Below, piece by piece: positions 28,744-36,134 of a stretch of 43,980 bases of DNA. This DNA is from Muribaculum sp. (GTDB lineage: Bacteria; Bacillota; Clostridia; Lachnospirales; Lachnospiraceae). The stretch covers positions 1 through 43,980 of the forward strand of contig JAMPGV010000019.1 in the NCBI GenBank assembly GCA_023663735.1, read 5' to 3'. The translations under genes were made by a program, and so were the position numbers. Under the pieces are notes generated by a model. It was not told the origin of the DNA and did no database searches. It was given only the letters and a program-made list of their open reading frames with translations. The stretch's first letter is position 1. Each line of letters begins with the position of its first letter.

Positions 28744-29095
28744 TGGTATTTTGATAATCTTTAGGATTCTTTAAAAAACAAAAGATAATCTTAAGAATTT
28801 GCGGCGCACAGCGTCTGTTCCCCGAAATGAAGCAAGAGAAAAGGAAAACAATATAAAATAAAGCACTATAAAATAATTATAATTGAATAAAATCAAAATA
28901 TTATAAGAAATATAAAAATTGGGACTTCCTATTTTAGGAAAAATGTATTATAATGAACATGCGGCGAGGCGGCCGCACAGTCAAGGACACATCCAAATAT
29001 CATCTGTAGACACAATCCCTGCGGAACAATCGGAATATGAATAACCAGACAATCTAAATAAATGGGCGGTCAATCACCGTACCGGGAGGCATTTT
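28744..29095 (+). other. AT-rich intergenic region and Rho leader
   Basis: No gene is visible. The stretch 28840-28960 is very AT-rich. GATAATCTT occurs twice (28753-28761 and 28784-28792). TATAAT at 28949-28954 is the best -10 for rho, but no convincing -35 accompanies it. The remaining 140-base leader up to the rho ATG shows no strong hairpin or known riboswitch. Confidence 0.4.
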
Positions 29096-30499
29096 ATGAG
29101 AGAAAAGTATGAATCACTGGCATTGTTGCAGCTCAAAGAGCTGGCGAAAGTGCGCGGGTTAAAAGGCACATCCACCATGAAGAAGGCGGAACTGGTGGAG
29201 GCCATGCTGGCGGAGGACGAACGTCAAAGGAAACTACAGGAAGAGCAGGAGAGCCGGACGGAGAGCGGGCGGAATAAAAAGCCGCAGGAAGAGCAGGAGA
29301 GCCGGGCGGACGGCGAGCGGACGAGAAGGCCGCAGGAGAATGCGGAGGAGACGCAGATTCCCCGCGATTTGGACAGCGGACTGGAAGCCAGCGGGATTTT
29401 GGAAGTTATGCCCGACGGGTATGGGTTTATTCGCTGTGAAAATTATATGCCGGGCGAGAACGACGTCTATGTGGCGCCCAGCCAGATTCGTCGATTCGGC
29501 TTGAAAACCGGCGACATTCTCTGCGGCAACAAGCGTGTAAAAACGCAGCAGGAGAAATTCAGTGCGCTGCTGTTCGTGCGATCGATCAACGGATATGCGC
29601 CGGACGAGTGCGCCCGACGCAAGAATTTTGAGGATATGACGCCCATTTTCCCCAATGAGCGCATTAAATTGGAGACGCCGGGCTGCGGTGTGTCCATGCG
29701 GGTGATGGATTTGGTGAGTCCCGTGGGAAAGGGACAGCGAGGCATGATCGTGTCTCCGCCCAAAGCGGGAAAAACCACGCTGTTAAAGGAAGTGGCAAAG
29801 TCTATCCTGCGGAGCAATCCCCAGATGCACATGCTGATTCTTTTGATTGACGAGCGTCCCGAGGAAGTTACCGATATTAAGGAAGCGATTGTGGGGCGGA
29901 ACGTGGAAGTGATCTATTCCACGTTCGATGAGCTGCCGGAACATCACAAGCGGGTGTCCGAGATGGTGATCGAGCGGGCGAAACGTCTGGTGGAGCATAA
30001 AAAGGATGTGGTGATCCTCTTGGACAGCATTACACGGCTTACGCGGGCCTATAATCAGGTGGTTCCGCCCAGCGGCCGGACGCTCTCGGGCGGTCTTGAC
30101 CCGGCGGCGCTGCACATGCCCAAGCGTTTCTTCGGCGCAGCGCGCAATATGCGGGAGGGCGGAAGCCTGACCATTCTGGCCACCGCGCTGGTGGAGACCG
30201 GAAGCAAGATGGACGATGTGGTCTACGAGGAATTCAAAGGCACGGGCAATATGGAGATGGTTCTGGATAGAAAGCTGTCCGAGAAACGCATTTTCCCGGC
30301 CATTGATCTTGCGAAGTCCAGCACCAGAAGAGAGGATCTGTTGTTAAACGGAGATGAGCTGGAGGCCATTAATATTATGCGGAAAGCCTTGAACGGGATG
30401 AAGTCCGACGAGGCGACGGACAGAATTTTGGACATGTTCGCCCGCACCAGAAGCAATGTGGAATTCGTCAATCTGGTGAAGAAGAACCGCTTTATATAA
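29096..30499 (+). CDS. rho: Transcription termination factor Rho
   Basis: A 467-residue hexameric RNA helicase that ends transcription at C-rich, unstructured RNA. Residues 1-40 are the Rho N-terminal helix domain ([31 protein letters not shown]). Residues 48-95 are a charged insertion built from 16-residue repeats. The RNA-binding cold-shock fold follows ([37 protein letters not shown]), then the ATPase with Walker [13 protein letters not shown], Walker [15 protein letters not shown], and the secondary RNA-binding loop region [26 protein letters not shown] precedes the ATG. All core residues look intact. It stands alone, between an AT-rich leader and the tRNA-Arg unit. Confidence 0.97.
   Translation: MREKYESLALLQLKELAKVRGLKGTSTMKKAELVEAMLAEDERQRKLQEEQESRTESGRNKKPQEEQESRADGERTRRPQENAEETQIPRDLDSGLEASGILEVMPDGYGFIRCENYMPGENDVYVAPSQIRRFGLKTGDILCGNKRVKTQQEKFSALLFVRSINGYAPDECARRKNFEDMTPIFPNERIKLETPGCGVSMRVMDLVSPVGKGQRGMIVSPPKAGKTTLLKEVAKSILRSNPQMHMLILLIDERPEEVTDIKEAIVGRNVEVIYSTFDELPEHHKRVSEMVIERAKRLVEHKKDVVILLDSITRLTRAYNQVVPPSGRTLSGGLDPAALHMPKRFFGAARNMREGGSLTILATALVETGSKMDDVVYEEFKGTGNMEMVLDRKLSEKRIFPAIDLAKSSTRREDLLLNGDELEAINIMRKALNGMKSDEATDRILDMFARTRSNVEFVNLVKKNRFI
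29237..29332 (+). repeat. 48-base tandem repeat inside rho
   Basis: Two 48-base units (29237-29284 and 29285-29332) each encode a 16-residue unit starting QEEQESR and ending in proline, followed by a degenerate third unit starting QEN at 29333. The first 20 or so bases of each unit are nearly identical, so copy number may vary by slippage. They lie between the N-terminal helix domain and the RNA-binding domain. Confidence 0.8.
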
Positions 30500-30661
30500 T
30501 TCCGGTAATTCATAGCAATGGAAACGGCGCTGGAAATAGATTAAAAAATATATTAAAAAAAGAGATTAAAATAAAGAGAAACAGGTCAAAATAGGTAGAA
30601 ATAGATAGGAATAGATTAAAAAAGAATAGTAAAAAGAATAGTAAAAAGATACGAAAAATGC
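30500..30661 (+). other. C-poor, A/G-rich spacer after rho
   Basis: About 115 bases from 30538 contain only about three cytosines and many A-runs, with repeats such as AATAGATTAAAAAA (twice) and GAATAGTAAAAA (twice, 30625-30648). No gene or hairpin terminator is seen. Loss of C would make the RNA a poor Rho-loading site. Confidence 0.4.
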
Positions 30662-30690
30662 TTGACTTTATGCGCAATGACATATATAAT
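30662..30690 (+). promoter_or_regulatory. Promoter for tRNA-Arg
   Basis: TTGACT (30662-30667), 17-base spacer, TATAAT (30685-30690). The start would fall near 30697, about 25 bases before the tRNA. This is one of the strongest promoter matches in the window. Confidence 0.75.
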
Positions 30691-30721
30691 ATAATACGTT
30701 GCAGATACTGCTGCGATAGAT

Positions 30722-30795
30722 GTGCGCTTAGCTCAGCTGGATAGAGCGTTTGGCTACGGACCAAAAGGTCGGGGGTTCGAATCCTCTAGCGCACG
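30722..30795 (+). tRNA. tRNA-Arg (anticodon ACG)
   Basis: The cloverleaf can be read directly: acceptor GTGCGCT (30722-30728) pairs with AGCGCAC (30788-30794), discriminator G at 30795; D-arm GCTC/GAGC; anticodon stem TTTGG/CCAAA (30749-30753 with 30761-30765) with loop CTACGGA, so the anticodon is ACG (30756-30758) for arginine CGN codons after A-to-I editing; T-arm GGGGG-TTCGAAT-CCTCT with two G-U pairs. CCA is not encoded and must be added. It has its own promoter and a terminator at 30851. Confidence 0.97.
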
Positions 30796-30842
30796 GTAGA
30801 GCGCTTGCGCACGGTAGTGAGTATGCGCACGGTAGAGCGTAT
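30789..30842 (+). repeat. Three 18-base tandem repeats at the tRNA 3' end
   Basis: Units at 30789-30806, 30807-30824 and 30825-30842 all begin GCGCACGGTAG. The first unit includes the last seven bases of the tRNA, so the array consists of copies of the tRNA 3' end and its trailer. Each GCGCAC can in principle pair with the tRNA 5' GTGCGC. Confidence 0.85.
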
Positions 30843-30850
30843 GTGCCAGA

Positions 30851-30884
30851 AGCCCTAAGGATCCTATGATTCTTAGGGCTTTTG
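30851..30884 (+). terminator. Terminator of the tRNA-Arg transcript
   Basis: AGCCCTAAG (30851-30859) pairs with CTTAGGGCT (30872-30880); two more pairs can extend it inward to an eight-base loop. TTTTG follows. The T-run is short but position after the tRNA fits. Confidence 0.7.
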
Positions 30885-31037
30885 TGCGTTAGCCCGGCGG
30901 ATTTCAATGGGCGGGCAGGAGCATTCAGAAAGGAGATCCGGGGAGCGGTTTATAAAAAATTTAGAAAGCCTTTTCCGGAATATTATTTACGGCAAAAGTC
31001 CGGCGTGATAGAATAGATTTCAACGGGGGAAATGCGA

Positions 31038-31427
31038 ATGAATGGAATCGTTTATGACGCGAGACGCATCAAGGCCTATGAGGGACTGAAGGCATTGGGC
31101 GCATACGCGGGCAAGGATGCCGGATGGCTTGAGATGCTCTGGGAGGGCATTGTATTTGATGGCGCGCTGCTGAGAGAATTCATGTATTATCTGGATCATC
31201 ACGGTTTCTTGGACGAATTAAAGTGTGAGGGATATGCGCTGACGGATCTTTATGTGTGGCAGATGGATCGCTATAATCTGGTGCGGGAGGTGGGGAAAAA
31301 CACCGAATGCTGCAATAAGGAAGCGATGGTGCTGAACGCTTTTTACACGATGTTTCGTATGCAGCAGGAACCGGCCGTCTATGTAAGGCGGCTCACATCG
31401 GGAGAGGGAATGGATCAGTTGCAATGA
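31038..31427 (+). CDS. Conserved-looking hypothetical protein
   Basis: A 129-residue soluble protein with no signal peptide or membrane segment. It is predicted mostly helical (YEGLKALGAYAG, MLWEGIVFDGALLREFMYYLDHHGFLDELKCEG, VWQMDRYNLVREVG, EAMVLNAFYTMFRM) with aromatic residues throughout and a CC pair near residue 94. No family was recognised. The ATG at 31038 is seven bases after GGGGGA; an upstream ATG at 31032 is too close to that site. Its stop overlaps the start of the HAAS-type gene by four bases (ATGA), so the two are co-translated, which supports it being real. Confidence 0.7.
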   Translation: MNGIVYDARRIKAYEGLKALGAYAGKDAGWLEMLWEGIVFDGALLREFMYYLDHHGFLDELKCEGYALTDLYVWQMDRYNLVREVGKNTECCNKEAMVLNAFYTMFRMQQEPAVYVRRLTSGEGMDQLQ

Positions 31428-31849
31428 GCAGACAGGAGTTTATCGACAGGCTGCGTGCCGCGTTGAACGGCAGAATCCCTGCGTCGCAGGTGGAGGATAC
31501 CGTCAATTATTATCAGGATTATATCAATACGGAGATCCGCAAGGGCAGAACCGAGGAGGAGGTGCTGCAGGCATTGGGCGATCCCCGGCTGATTGCGCGG
31601 ACCATCGTGCAGACCAGCGGCGCTTCGGAGCATGTCTATGAGCAGGAGAGCGCCGAGGAGCGGTATACCAATACCGCCGCCCACAGAAGCCTGCGGATTC
31701 CCGGATGGCTGCTGGCGGTTCTTGTGATCGTGATTGTTTTTTTGATTATCAGCGTCGTCTTCTCGGTGCTGTCTTTTCTTGCGCCGTTTCTCATTGTGTT
31801 TCTGGCGGTGGTCTTTTTGGTAAAACTTTTCCGGGACTGGCTCAACTGA
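31424..31849 (+). CDS. HAAS/DUF1700-type membrane protein
   Basis: A 141-residue protein. Residues 1-60 match the helical HAAS pattern (SRQEFIDRLRAALNGRIPASQVEDTVNYYQDYINTEIRKGRTEEEVLQALGDPRLIAR), in which three helices end in a G-[DS]-P turn. Residues 87-135 form two membrane helices (GWLLAVLVIVIVFLIISVV and LAPFLIVFLAVVFLVKLF). Such proteins are usually encoded next to PadR-type regulators and are thought to sense membrane or folding state. No PadR gene is seen here; the upstream partner is the hypothetical at 31038, overlapping by four bases. The role is therefore uncertain. Confidence 0.8.
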   Translation: MSRQEFIDRLRAALNGRIPASQVEDTVNYYQDYINTEIRKGRTEEEVLQALGDPRLIARTIVQTSGASEHVYEQESAEERYTNTAAHRSLRIPGWLLAVLVIVIVFLIISVVFSVLSFLAPFLIVFLAVVFLVKLFRDWLN

Positions 31850-31982
31850 GAAATCTCACAATAAGAACTTTCCAAAGTGCAGAAAAGAGATGCAAAATAA
31901 AAAAATTGCGCATATAGGGATAATTTCGGAATTTATCAGGCATACTACTCCTGTAACTAACAATCAACAGGAGGGAAATGTT

Positions 31983-32147
31983 ATGTCCAACAATAATTAC
32001 GACAATAACAAGTACAACAACAGCACCAACAATTCTGACAACAGCCAGAACTGCAAGAACAGCCAGAATAACCAGAACAACAACCAGAAGAACAACCAGA
32101 ACAATAACCAGAATAACCAGAACAACAACCAGAAGAACAACTACTAA
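31983..32147 (+). CDS. Asn/Gln-rich 54-residue low-complexity protein
   Basis: The frame from ATG 31983 encodes 54 residues almost entirely of Asn, Gln, Lys, Ser and Tyr with one Cys (SQNCKNSQ) and no hydrophobic core. AGGAGGG at 31969-31975 is about eight bases upstream, the best evidence that it is translated. A 15-pair hairpin follows at 32170. The QNNN-type repeats resemble prion-like or small spore/matrix proteins, but no function can be assigned. CATACTA at 31941-31947 resembles a forespore sigma-G -10, without a matching -35 at proper spacing, so sporulation control is only a guess. The reverse strand shows Val/Leu-rich frames that are artefacts of these codons. Confidence 0.7.
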   Translation: MSNNNYDNNKYNNSTNNSDNSQNCKNSQNNQNNNQKNNQNNNQNNQNNNQKNNY

Positions 32148-32169
32148 TACGGCTGCGGAGTCTGGCAGA

Positions 32170-32206
32170 GTCAAAAGGGGCGTCCAAATGAGGCGTCCCT
32201 TTTGAC
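32170..32206 (+). terminator. Strong hairpin after the Asn/Gln-rich gene
   Basis: Bases 32170-32184 pair with 32192-32206 (15 pairs, two G-U) around a seven-base loop. The 5' arm begins GTCAAAAGGGG and the 3' arm ends CCCTTTTGAC. No T-run follows on the plus strand, so it may stabilise the short message or act as an inefficient terminator. Confidence 0.6.
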
Positions 32207-32258
32207 ATGTCTGGTGACATACTTAAGCGGCTTTTGAATCGTAATTTTGCGCCGGGAC

Positions 32259-32287
32259 TTTACATCGATTCCCAAAACGGGTATACT
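32259..32287 (+). promoter_or_regulatory. Promoter for the RlmL-like operon
   Basis: TTTACA (32259-32264) and TATACT (32282-32287) with exactly 17 bases between. The start near 32294 leaves a leader of about 50 bases. It would drive the methyltransferase gene and probably the genes to 35712. Confidence 0.65.
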
Positions 32288-32342
32288 TAAATACAAATTA
32301 AAATGGGAAAGTATGGGAAGAAACAGCGGGAAGGATGGTCGT

Positions 32343-33500
32343 ATGCGAAAATTTGATCTGATCGCGCCCTGCCATTTCGGCATGGAAGCGGTTTTGAAAA
32401 GGGAAATCATCGATTTGGGATACGATGTCACGCAGGTGTCGGATGGGCGCGTTACGTTTTTCGGAGACGAGGAGGCGGTGTGCCGCGCCAATATTTTCCT
32501 GCGGACGGCGGAGCGCATCTTAATTAAGGTGGGAAGTTTTCATGCGGAGACCTTTGAAGAGCTTTTTCAGGGTACCAAAGGCCTGCCGTGGGAGGAATAC
32601 ATACCGAAGGACGGCAGGTTTTGGGTGGCGAAAGCCGCCAGCGTGAAGTCCAAGCTGTTCAGCCCGTCGGATATCCAGTCCGTCATGAAGAAGGCCATGG
32701 TGGAGCGTATGCGGGAGAGCTGTCACACCAGTCGGCTCGAGGAGGACGGGGAACCGTTTCCGGTCCGTGTGTTTCTATTAAAGGACGAAGTTACGGTGGG
32801 GTTGGACACGACGGGAGAGTCCTTGCACAAGCGGGGGTATCGAAAGCTTACCGCCAAGGCGCCCATCGCTGAAAATCTGGCGGCGGCCTTGATTCTGCTC
32901 ACGCCTTGGAACGGCAGCAGGATTCTGGTGGATCCCTTCTGTGGAAGCGGCACGTTTCCCATTGAGGCCGCGATGATGGCCGCCCATATGGCGCCGGGGA
33001 TGAATCGGCGTTTTACCGCTGAGAACTGGGGGCATGTGATCGGGAAAAGCGTCTGGTATGACGCGGTGGAGGAGGCCGGTGATCTGGTGGATCTACAGGT
33101 GGAGACCGATATTCAGGGATATGACGCGGATGAGAAAATGGTGCAGATTGCCAGAGAGAATGCCAAAATGGCAGGAGTGGATCAGCTGATTCATTTTCAG
33201 CGCAGGGACTTGGAACAACTGAGCCATCCCAAGAAATACGGGTTTTTGATCACCAATCCGCCCTATGGCGAGCGGCTTAAGGAGAAGGAGGAACTGCCCG
33301 CGCTCTATCGGACGATCGGGGAACGTTTCGCCGCTCTGGACGCATGGAGCATGTATCTGATTACCGCCTATGAGCAGGCGGAGCGGGATATCGGGCGCAA
33401 AGCGGATAAAAACCGCAAAATTTATAACGGTATGATGAAGACTTATTATTATCAGTTTCTAGGCCCCAAACCGCCTTCCAGAAAGAGCGGAAGCAATTAG
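32343..33500 (+). CDS. THUMP-domain 23S rRNA methyltransferase (RlmL/YpsC-like)
   Basis: A 385-residue S-adenosylmethionine-dependent RNA methyltransferase expected to modify a guanine N2 of 23S rRNA. Residues 1-55 are the ferredoxin-like start (FDLIAPCHFGMEAVLKREIIDLGYD), 60-160 the THUMP region (FEELFQGTKGLPWEEYIPKDGRFWV, SVKSKLFSPSDIQSVMKKA), and 190-380 the catalytic domain with DPFCGSGTFPIEAAMMA (cofactor loop) and TNPPYGERL (catalytic NPPY). GGGAAGGA is seven bases before the ATG at 32343; an earlier in-frame ATG at 32313 has no site. It is followed by the amidase-like gene 35 bases later. The exact rRNA position is assumed from the family. Confidence 0.9.
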   Translation: MRKFDLIAPCHFGMEAVLKREIIDLGYDVTQVSDGRVTFFGDEEAVCRANIFLRTAERILIKVGSFHAETFEELFQGTKGLPWEEYIPKDGRFWVAKAASVKSKLFSPSDIQSVMKKAMVERMRESCHTSRLEEDGEPFPVRVFLLKDEVTVGLDTTGESLHKRGYRKLTAKAPIAENLAAALILLTPWNGSRILVDPFCGSGTFPIEAAMMAAHMAPGMNRRFTAENWGHVIGKSVWYDAVEEAGDLVDLQVETDIQGYDADEKMVQIARENAKMAGVDQLIHFQRRDLEQLSHPKKYGFLITNPPYGERLKEKEELPALYRTIGERFAALDAWSMYLITAYEQAERDIGRKADKNRKIYNGMMKTYYYQFLGPKPPSRKSGSN

Positions 33501-33535
33501 CGGGCGGAAAGGGCGAGCGGGAACGGAGGGACGCC

Positions 33536-34618
33536 ATGGCGGAGAAAGAGCAATTTCATATGGGACTCACCGCGGTCTGGTGGATTTTTTTGTTTGCCGG
33601 TTCCATGTATCTGATGATTGCGACCGCCAACAGCAAGGCGATTGTGATTGCCGGCGATTCCTATGGACAGGGAACGATCAAGGAGAGCGCCGGAACCGCG
33701 GAAGGGGAGAAACGGCTGGAAATCGAGAGTACGCAGGAACAGACGGGCGTGTTTTTGATTCCGGTGGAGAAAGGCGCCAAGGCGGAGGATGTGGCGGTAG
33801 AGAACCGCTATATGAACCGGATGCTCCATATTTTTGTGGAGGGCGCAAGAGAGGAATTTTATGAGACATGCTCCGTGCAGGGAGATGTGTCCGGAATCCG
33901 CAGCGCCGTTATGGAGAAACGGCGCAGGGGCGTGCTGTTCACGTTTCGGATGGACGATGTGTATGAATACCGCACCAGCATGGAGGGGAATATGCTGCGC
34001 GTGGAGGTCTGCGATCCCCACGACCTGTATAAACTTCTGGTGGTGGTCGATCCGGTGGACGGCAGCGCCGGGAAAGCGGACGGAGCCGGGGAGGATGGCC
34101 GATTGGAAGACGGCTGGTTGGAGGACAGCCGGGTGGAGACCGCACTGGCCGTGTGTATGCTTCTTCCCGGACAGTTGAAAGACGAGAATATCCGACTGTA
34201 TTTCATGAGAACCGGGGACGAGGCGGTTACCGCCGAAAAGCGTCTGGCTTTTGCGGAGGCGCTGGGGGCGGATCTGTATCTTTCCGTGGGAACCGCCGAG
34301 GAGGAAGATGCCGGGGCATACGGAATCTGCGGATGGTATAACGAATCCTATTTTATTCCGGAGTTCGGCAATGTGGAGCTGGCGGATATCGTCACCAGAA
34401 ACGTGACCGTGTCGTGCGGCAACCGCGCCGTGGGATTAAAGAGCGCGGAGGAGGAGAGCATCCTGCAGGGCGTTCGAATTCCTGCTGCAGGCGTGGATCT
34501 GGGAAATATTACCAATGAGAAAGAGTATACGCTTCTGACTCAGGCGGCCTATCGGGAGAAACTGGCGCAGGGAATTGCGGAGGCGTTAGAGGAGGTTTAC
34601 ACGGAGTATTATGAGTGA
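33536..34618 (+). CDS. Membrane-anchored amidase-3-like protein lacking catalytic residues
   Basis: A 360-residue protein with one N-terminal membrane helix (VWWIFLFAGSMYLMIATA), an extracellular region to about residue 160, and a C-terminal part that follows the order of N-acetylmuramoyl-L-alanine amidase (Amidase_3). The zinc motif DPGHGG reads DPVDGS (residues 172-177, histidine replaced by Asp175). The IHAN histidine motif reads SVGTAEEE, and the catalytic glutamate block reads VDLGNITNEKEY in place of VEVGFxxN. The closing helix AYREKLAQGIAEALEEVY is typical of the family. So it is probably inactive and may bind or regulate other wall enzymes. GGAGGG precedes the ATG. Its end overlaps RdgB by eight bases. 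The active relative is at 40445. Confidence 0.75.
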   Translation: MAEKEQFHMGLTAVWWIFLFAGSMYLMIATANSKAIVIAGDSYGQGTIKESAGTAEGEKRLEIESTQEQTGVFLIPVEKGAKAEDVAVENRYMNRMLHIFVEGAREEFYETCSVQGDVSGIRSAVMEKRRRGVLFTFRMDDVYEYRTSMEGNMLRVEVCDPHDLYKLLVVVDPVDGSAGKADGAGEDGRLEDGWLEDSRVETALAVCMLLPGQLKDENIRLYFMRTGDEAVTAEKRLAFAEALGADLYLSVGTAEEEDAGAYGICGWYNESYFIPEFGNVELADIVTRNVTVSCGNRAVGLKSAEEESILQGVRIPAAGVDLGNITNEKEYTLLTQAAYREKLAQGIAEALEEVYTEYYE

Positions 34619-35258
34619 ACGGCAGTTGGAAGAGATGATGTTTGAAAAGATTATTTTCGCCACTCAGAATGCCGGGAAAATGCGGGAGATCCGTATGATT
34701 CTTGCGGATATGGGGAGGGAAATCCTCTCTTTAAAGGAGGCGGGGATTGCGGCGGACGCCGAGGAGAACGGCGAAAGTTACCGGGAAAACGCTCTGATCA
34801 AAGCGCGTGCCGCAGCCGCCTCTCCCATGGCGGCGGGCGCCGTCGTGCTGGCGGACGATTCCGGGCTGGAAGTAGATTACCTGCATGGCGAACCGGGCGT
34901 CTACTCCGCCAGATATCTGGGCGAGGACACGCCCTATGCGGTGAAAAACGCCAAGCTGATCGAGCGGCTTCTGGAGGCGGCGGAGGAGGAGCGCACGGCG
35001 CGTTTTGTGTGCGCGATTGCGGCGGTGCTGCCGGACGGGACGGAATTGACCACACAGGCGGCCATAGAGGGGAGAATCGCCCATGCGGAGAGCGGGAGCC
35101 ACGGATTCGGCTATGATCCTATTTTCTATGTGCCGGAGTTCGGGCGCACCACGGCGGAACTGTCGGAGGAAGAGAAGAATCAGGTGAGCCACAGGGGGAA
35201 GGCTCTGCGCCTAATGAAGGAGGAGCTGAAAAGGTATGAAAGTACTGATCGTCAGTGA
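34611..35258 (+). CDS. rdgB: XTP/dITP pyrophosphatase (RdgB/HAM1)
   Basis: A 215-residue cytoplasmic house-cleaning enzyme that hydrolyses deaminated purine nucleotides (XTP, dITP) to monophosphates before they enter DNA or RNA. Family blocks present: IIFATQNAGKMREIRMIL, ENGESYRENALIKARAAA, VLADDSGLEVDYLHGEPGVYSARYLGE, RFVCAIAAVLPDG, GFGYDPIFYVPEFGRTTAELSEEEKNQVSHRGKAL. The chosen ATG at 34611 overlaps the upstream stop and follows CGGAG; internal ATGs at 34635 and 34638 would also fit the conserved N-terminus, and the first ten residues are not conserved. The 3' end overlaps the phosphodiesterase gene by 23 bases. Confidence 0.94.
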   Translation: MSERQLEEMMFEKIIFATQNAGKMREIRMILADMGREILSLKEAGIAADAEENGESYRENALIKARAAAASPMAAGAVVLADDSGLEVDYLHGEPGVYSARYLGEDTPYAVKNAKLIERLLEAAEEERTARFVCAIAAVLPDGTELTTQAAIEGRIAHAESGSHGFGYDPIFYVPEFGRTTAELSEEEKNQVSHRGKALRLMKEELKRYESTDRQ

Positions 35259-35712
35259 CACCCACAAAAAGAACGATACCTATCTCAATCTCCTGACCCT
35301 CCATAAGCCGGATTTGGTGATTCACTGTGGGGATGCGGAAGGGGCGGAAGATCTTTTGACGAAAGCAGCAGACTGTCCCGTGCATATTGTGCTGGGCAAC
35401 AATGATTTTTTCTCGAAGCTTCCCAGAGAGCTGGAGCTGGAGATTGACGGTTATAAGGTGTGGGTTACCCACGGGCATAATTATTATGTTTCCATGGGGA
35501 ATGAGACCATTAAGCGGGAAGCCGCGGCCCGCGGTATGGATATCGTCTGTTACGGACATACCCACAGGCCGGTGGTGGACAGGGATCGGGAGATCATTGC
35601 GGTCAATCCGGGCAGCCTTTCCTATCCCAGACAGGAGAACAGACGGCCGTCTTATGTGATTATGGAGACGGACCGCAGAGGGCGGGCGCATTTTACCATA
35701 TCCTATTTATAA
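35236..35712 (+). CDS. YfcE/MJ0936-type metallophosphodiesterase
   Basis: A 158-residue metal-dependent phosphoesterase. The calcineurin-type ligands are in VLIVSDTHKKND, DLVIHCGDAEG, VLGNNDFFS (family GNCD/GNND block), VWVTHGHNYY and CYGHTHRPVVD, followed by NPGSLSYPR. Proteins of this group hydrolyse phosphodiesters in vitro, with physiological substrates mostly unknown. The start at 35236 overlaps the end of rdgB, and the pairing of rdgB with such a gene is common in Clostridia. It ends the operon; the rpmE promoter follows 21 bases later. Confidence 0.92.
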   Translation: MKVLIVSDTHKKNDTYLNLLTLHKPDLVIHCGDAEGAEDLLTKAADCPVHIVLGNNDFFSKLPRELELEIDGYKVWVTHGHNYYVSMGNETIKREAAARGMDIVCYGHTHRPVVDRDREIIAVNPGSLSYPRQENRRPSYVIMETDRRGRAHFTISYL

Positions 35713-35733
35713 ATAAATATTTCATTTTGGGTA

Positions 35734-35762
35734 TTGCCAGCGCAGACATGCCGTGTTATAAT
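35734..35762 (+). promoter_or_regulatory. Promoter for rpmE
   Basis: TTGCCA (35734-35739), 17 bases, TATAAT (35757-35762), with TGT directly before the -10 as an extended -10. The start near 35769 gives a leader of about 75 bases. No clear L31-binding leader structure was worked out. Confidence 0.8.
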
Positions 35763-35843
35763 AATACCGCTGTTTGTGGTTCCATAAGCAGTGCGGATGA
35801 GAACGAAAACCGACGCACGAAATGATTATAGAGAGGTGAAAAC

Positions 35844-36044
35844 ATGAAAGAAGGAATCCATCCCCAGTACTATCAGGCGACCGTTACCTGCAACTGCGGC
35901 AACACTTTCGTGACCGGCTCTACCAAGCCTGAGATTCACGTGGAAGTTTGCTCCAAGTGCCATTCATTCTACACAGGTCAGCAGAAGACGGCGAGAGCTG
36001 ACGGACGTATTGATAAGTTCAACAAGAAATACGGCGTCAAATAG
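35844..36044 (+). CDS. rpmE: Ribosomal protein L31 (bL31, zinc-binding form)
   Basis: A 66-residue protein of the large ribosomal subunit. It starts [27 protein letters not shown] and carries the cysteines CNC near residue 16 and CSKC near residue 37 that bind zinc, marking the C+ form; the zinc-free form (ykaC/rpmE2) would lack them. KFNKKYGVK at the end is typical. GAGAGGTG lies just before the ATG. It has a strong promoter and its own terminator at 36056-36087, but readthrough could feed DUF1385, prmC and prfA. Confidence 0.97.
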   Translation: MKEGIHPQYYQATVTCNCGNTFVTGSTKPEIHVEVCSKCHSFYTGQQKTARADGRIDKFNKKYGVK

Positions 36045-36055
36045 GAAGGCGGACA

Positions 36056-36087
36056 AAAGGTTGAGGTATTTCTATCTCAGCCTTTTT
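36056..36087 (+). terminator. Rho-independent terminator after rpmE
   Basis: AAAGGTTGAGGTA (36056-36068) pairs with TATCTCAGCCTTT (36073-36085) with two G-U pairs and a four-base loop; five T's follow (36083-36087). It probably limits transcription into the DUF1385-prmC-prfA cluster. Confidence 0.8.
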
Positions 36088-36134
36088 CTCAGCCCTTTTT
36101 CTGATTCCTTTTTCATGATTTGATGGGAGTTGCC

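Noticed and set aside
31842-32174. Val/Leu-rich minus-strand frame looking like a membrane protein
   Set aside because: It is the reverse complement of AAC/AAT/CAG codons of the Asn/Gln-rich gene, so hydrophobicity is an artefact.
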